Assembly: GCF_004210215.2 (NCBI RefSeq)
Contig: NZ_CP067394.1
Span: forward strand, 186,001 to 250,000
Reading direction: 5' to 3'
Source: Cryobacterium sp. SO1
GTDB taxonomy: Bacteria; Actinomycetota; Actinomycetes; Actinomycetales; Microbacteriaceae
DNA: 64,000 nt
Part shown: piece by piece, positions 61,229-64,000 of the stretch
Position numbering within the stretch: the first letter of the stretch is position 1
How the letters are laid out: each line of letters begins with the position of its first letter
The notes under the pieces: model-generated
What the model saw: only the letters and a program-made list of their open reading frames with translations
Told to the model about the DNA's origin: nothing
The model's database searches: none
Translations under genes and position numbers: made by a program

Positions 61229-61717
61229 TCAGCGGAAGTTTACGAACTGGAGGGCTACGTCGAGGTCCTTGCCCTTCAGCAGGGCCATGGTGGACTGCAG
61301 GTCGTCGCGGCTCTTGGAGGAGACCCGGAGTTCGTCGCCCTGGATCTGGCTCTTGACGCCCTTGGGGCCCTCGTCCCGGATGATCTTGTTGATCTTCTTC
61401 GCGTTCTCCTGGTCGATGCCGGCCTTCATGCTGGCTTCGATGCGGTACTCCTTGCCGGAGGCGTACGGCTCACCGGTGTCGAGGCTGCGCAGCGAGATGC
61501 CGCGCTTGATCAGCTTCGACTCGAACACCTCGAGGATCGCCTTGACGCGTTCCTCGGTGTTCGCCTTCATGAGCACCTTCTCGCCGCTCATCTCGATGGA
61601 TGCGCCGACGTTCTTGAAGTCGTAGCGCTGCGCCACCTCTTTATGAGCCTGGTTGAGCGCGTTGTCGACCTCCATGGGGTCGACCTTGCTGACGATGTCG
61701 AACGTAGAATCTGCCAT
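61229..61717 (-). CDS. YajQ-family nucleotide-binding protein
   Basis: A 162-residue YajQ (DUF520) protein of two ferredoxin-like domains: [34 protein letters not shown] (landmark [13 protein letters not shown]), [54 protein letters not shown]. Relatives bind c-di-GMP in Xanthomonas or RNA/nucleotides elsewhere. In this window it could respond to the c-di-GMP handled by the EAL protein, which is speculative. TAACAT lies seven bases before the ATG. Confidence 0.93.
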   Translation of the reverse strand: MADSTFDIVSKVDPMEVDNALNQAHKEVAQRYDFKNVGASIEMSGEKVLMKANTEERVKAILEVFESKLIKRGISLRSLDTGEPYASGKEYRIEASMKAGIDQENAKKINKIIRDEGPKGVKSQIQGDELRVSSKSRDDLQSTMALLKGKDLDVALQFVNFR

Positions 61718-61766
61718 GGGAGCCATGTTACCGAGAAGGGCCGGATGCCGCCCATCGGCCGCTCGA

Positions 61767-62783
61767 TCAGTCGCCGGGGCGCGCTGTGCTGGAGCGCACG
61801 ATGAGCTCAAACGGCATCGGGGTATCCAGTGTCGCCTGGTCGTGCTGGCCCGGATGCAGCTGGTCCATCAGGATCTCCACGGCCTTGGCGCCCTGGCCCT
61901 GGGGGAACTGCGCGATGGTGCTCAGGCCGAAGAAGTCGGCCAGCTCGTGGTCGTCGATGCCGATCACGGAGACGTCCCGCGGCACGACAAGGCCCAGGTC
62001 GCGCGCCGCCAGGATGCTGCCGATGGCCATCTCGTCGGACGCGGCGAAGATCGCCGTTGGCCGGTCGTGCGGGCTGCCCAGCAGTTGTTTGGCGGCCTGG
62101 TAGCCGCCGCGGATGGTGAAGTCGGCCGGCTGGAACAGTTCAGGGGCCACGCCGATGCCGGCTGCCTCCAGCGCGGCTTCGTAGCCGAAGCGCCGGTTGG
62201 TGGGCAGGTGGAAGTCGAGGTCGAAGTCCTTGTTGCCGCCGATGTGGGCGATCCGGGTGTGGCCGAGGGCCAGCAGGTGCTCGGTCGCGAGCCTGGCCAC
62301 GGCGCCGTCGTCGATGGTGAGGGTGCGCACGCCCGTGATCGGGCCGCCCACGCCGACCAGCGGTTTGCCCAGCGCGTGCAGCCTGGCCACCTCGCTCTCG
62401 GTCAGCTCCAGGGAAATCGCGATCACGGCATCCACCCGCTGGCGCAGCAGGAAGTGCTCGAAGACGCTGCGACGCTCGCCGCCGCCGCCGGTGAGGTTGT
62501 AGAGCGTGAGGTCGTACCCGTTGTGCAACAGCGCCTTCTGGGCGCCCTCGACGACGCTGGAGAAGAACCAGCGGTTGAGGAACGGCACCACGACACCGAT
62601 GTTCTTCATCCGGCCCGACGCCAGGCTGGATGCGTTCGAGGAGACCACGTAGCCCAGCTCGAGCGCGGCGGCCTTGACCTTGAGCCGGGTGGTGGGTGAC
62701 ACATGGCCATTTCCGCTCAGGGCGCGCGAAACCGTCGCGGTGGAGACGCCCGCACGGCGGGCGACCTCGTCGATGCCGACCAT
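61767..62783 (-). CDS. LacI-family transcriptional regulator
   Basis: A 338-residue LacI/GalR repressor. [50 protein letters not shown] is the HTH and hinge (landmarks [13 protein letters not shown] and [12 protein letters not shown]). The ligand domain includes [25 protein letters not shown]-like [25 protein letters not shown] and [10 protein letters not shown] at the end. It controls a sugar-related regulon not visible here. AAGGAA precedes the ATG. Confidence 0.93.
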   Translation of the reverse strand: MVGIDEVARRAGVSTATVSRALSGNGHVSPTTRLKVKAAALELGYVVSSNASSLASGRMKNIGVVVPFLNRWFFSSVVEGAQKALLHNGYDLTLYNLTGGGGERRSVFEHFLLRQRVDAVIAISLELTESEVARLHALGKPLVGVGGPITGVRTLTIDDGAVARLATEHLLALGHTRIAHIGGNKDFDLDFHLPTNRRFGYEAALEAAGIGVAPELFQPADFTIRGGYQAAKQLLGSPHDRPTAIFAASDEMAIGSILAARDLGLVVPRDVSVIGIDDHELADFFGLSTIAQFPQGQGAKAVEILMDQLHPGQHDQATLDTPMPFELIVRSSTARPGD

Positions 62784-62938
62784 GGGGTTCCTTACCGGCG
62801 TGCAAGAAGGGGTATGAAGTGATCATATCCACCGGTTTGCGGGCCGGCTGCCGCGGCTGATTTCGCACTTGGGCCCTTCGGCTTGTATTCTGTCTGAGCG
62901 TCTCCGGTCACGTGGCTACATATGGCCGGGTATGCACT

Positions 62939-63020
62939 GGCGAGTTACCCAAGCGGCCAAAGGGATCTGACTGTAAATCAGACGGCGTAGCCTTCGTGAG
63001 TTCGAATCTCGCACTCGCCA
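62939..63020 (+). tRNA. tRNA-Tyr(GTA)
   Basis: An 82-nt class II tRNA: acceptor GGCGAGT/ACTCGCC, anticodon loop CTGTAAA (GTA) on stem TCTGA/TCAGA, a variable arm, and T arm GTGAGTTCGAATCTCGC. No CCA is encoded. Confidence 0.96.
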
Positions 63021-63066
63021 CAGCAAGGATGGGGCAAGACCAGCACAGCACCACCACCACCACCAC

Positions 63067-63090
63067 AACGCGTCGGAGATCCGGCGCGTT
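63067..63090 (+). terminator. Probable terminator after tRNA-Tyr
   Basis: AACGCGTCGG (63067-63076) and CCGGCGCGTT (63081-63090) pair with one G-T, followed by TGTGCGTT. The T run is weak. Confidence 0.5.
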
Positions 63091-63157
63091 TGTGCGTTAA
63101 CCGGCCGGTCACCCTCCGCTCCTGTCGTCGGGGCGCGCTCTGGCGTACCGTGGGCGG

Positions 63158-63991
63158 ATGACCCCCACCACCACGACCGAATTGCTCGCCCTCGCCCAGG
63201 AGACCGCCATGGTGGCCGGGGAGCTGGCCCGGCGCCGGCGAGCCGAAGGCGTTCAGATCGCGGCCTCGAAGTCGTCCCCCGAGGACGTGGTGACCCTCGC
63301 GGACCGGGAGACCGAGGCGCTGATCCGGGGCCTCTTGGCGGATGCGCGACCGAATGATGGCTTCCACGGCGAGGAGTCCACCGCCACCGCCGGCACCTCG
63401 GGCCTCACCTGGGTGGTCGACCCCATCGACGGCACCGTCAACTACCTGTACGGCATCCCCTTCTACGGCGTGAGCATCGCCGTGGTGGAGGGCGACCCCG
63501 ACCCGGCCAGCTGGACTGCCCTGGCCGGCGCCGTGCGCAACCCGGCCATCGACGAGCTCTTCTCGGCCAGTGCCGGCGGCGGGGCGCACCTGAACGGCCG
63601 GGCCCTGCAAGTTGCCGGCGGGGTGCCGCTGTCCCTGGCCCTGTTCGGCACCGGATTCTCCTACGACTCGGTGCGGCGCACCCGCCAGGCGAACGTGCTG
63701 CACGGCTTGATCCACCGCGTGCGCGACGTGCGGCGGATGGGCGCGGCCTCGCTCGACCTGTGCTCGGTCGCCGCCGGCCGGCTCGACCTCTATTACGAAC
63801 GCGGGCTGAACCCGTGGGACCACGCCGCCGGTGCCCTGGTCGCCGCCGAGGCCGGCGCCCGGGTGGGCGCATTCGGTGACGACCGTGAAGGCCTCAGCCT
63901 TCTCATCGCGGCCGCGCCCGATCTCTACGACGCGGCCGAGCCGCTGCTGGTGAATCTTTTCGAAGAATTTATGGCGGATGACGACATTTGA
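63158..63991 (+). CDS. Inositol monophosphatase-family phosphatase
   Basis: A 277-residue Mg-dependent phosphatase of the IMPase/SuhB/histidinol-phosphatase group. GFHGEESTATAG supplies the metal glutamates, LTWVVDPIDGTVNYLYGIPFYGVSIAV is the WxxDPIDGT motif, and YERGLNPWDHAAGALVAAEAGARVG is the C-terminal motif. The substrate may be inositol-1-phosphate or histidinol phosphate. TACCGT lies six bases before the ATG (leaderless). Confidence 0.93.
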   Translation: MTPTTTTELLALAQETAMVAGELARRRRAEGVQIAASKSSPEDVVTLADRETEALIRGLLADARPNDGFHGEESTATAGTSGLTWVVDPIDGTVNYLYGIPFYGVSIAVVEGDPDPASWTALAGAVRNPAIDELFSASAGGGAHLNGRALQVAGGVPLSLALFGTGFSYDSVRRTRQANVLHGLIHRVRDVRRMGAASLDLCSVAAGRLDLYYERGLNPWDHAAGALVAAEAGARVGAFGDDREGLSLLIAAAPDLYDAAEPLLVNLFEEFMADDDI

Positions 63992-64000
63992 GGCTCTGGG

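Overview
The window is chromosomal DNA of a high-GC actinobacterium, most likely a member of the Microbacteriaceae (Cryobacterium or a close relative). This rests on GC-rich codon use with frequent GTG starts, a menaquinone-only quinone pathway, system II cytochrome c maturation, an archaeal-type AspRS, the tiny basic bS22-type ribosomal protein, a DUF7882-type protein and many leaderless promoters. The genus is inferred from recalled families; no search was run.

Layout. 1-15.9 kb is housekeeping and miscellaneous: the end of pheA, a decayed lipid-kinase gene, serS and a HAD phosphatase, two tRNA-Ser genes around an LCP cell-wall enzyme, a DUF389 membrane protein, a phosphodiesterase-like YfcE protein, a membrane GGDEF/EAL protein, an FBP zinc-finger protein, an esterase, a flavodoxin-like protein, two MFS transporters, and the remnant of a sortase-anchored surface protein. 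15.9-20.8 kb is a 4.9-kb integrated island in tRNA-Arg(ACG), bounded by a 51-bp direct repeat of the tRNA 3' half. It carries excisionase and integrase genes, a relE/phd toxin-antitoxin pair and small cargo genes. The integrase has two frameshifts and three cargo genes are also broken, while the toxin-antitoxin pair is intact.

20.9-29.2 kb holds glutaminase, NUDIX, two MarR regulators, an intact lipid kinase, an EamA exporter with twin palindromic operators, a broken RidA gene, a TetR/DoxX divergent pair and a winged-helix regulator. 29.7-38.7 kb holds upp, tadA, a glutamine amidotransferase, a CDF transporter, proC, a trkH-trkA potassium uptake operon, an ArsR regulator, a BldC-like protein, the bS22 gene, a HAD-IB phosphatase, glutaredoxin and a lipoprotein. 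39.3-60 kb is a respiratory block: aspS; phosphatase-tlpA-ccdA-resB-ccsB for cytochrome c maturation; menC, menB, menE, menA, menD, menF, menG and a polyprenyl synthase for menaquinone; a group 2 sigma factor with a coupled small gene; and a ferredoxin-NADP reductase. The end carries an alpha/beta hydrolase, a YajQ protein, a LacI regulator, tRNA-Tyr and an inositol-phosphatase family gene.

Two window-wide patterns stand out. First, at least 17 genes have a TANNNT -10 box placed exactly six bases before the start codon, which predicts leaderless mRNAs. Second, intergenic regions carry several short palindromic repeat families, and a possible H-type pseudoknot sits upstream of the flavodoxin-family gene.
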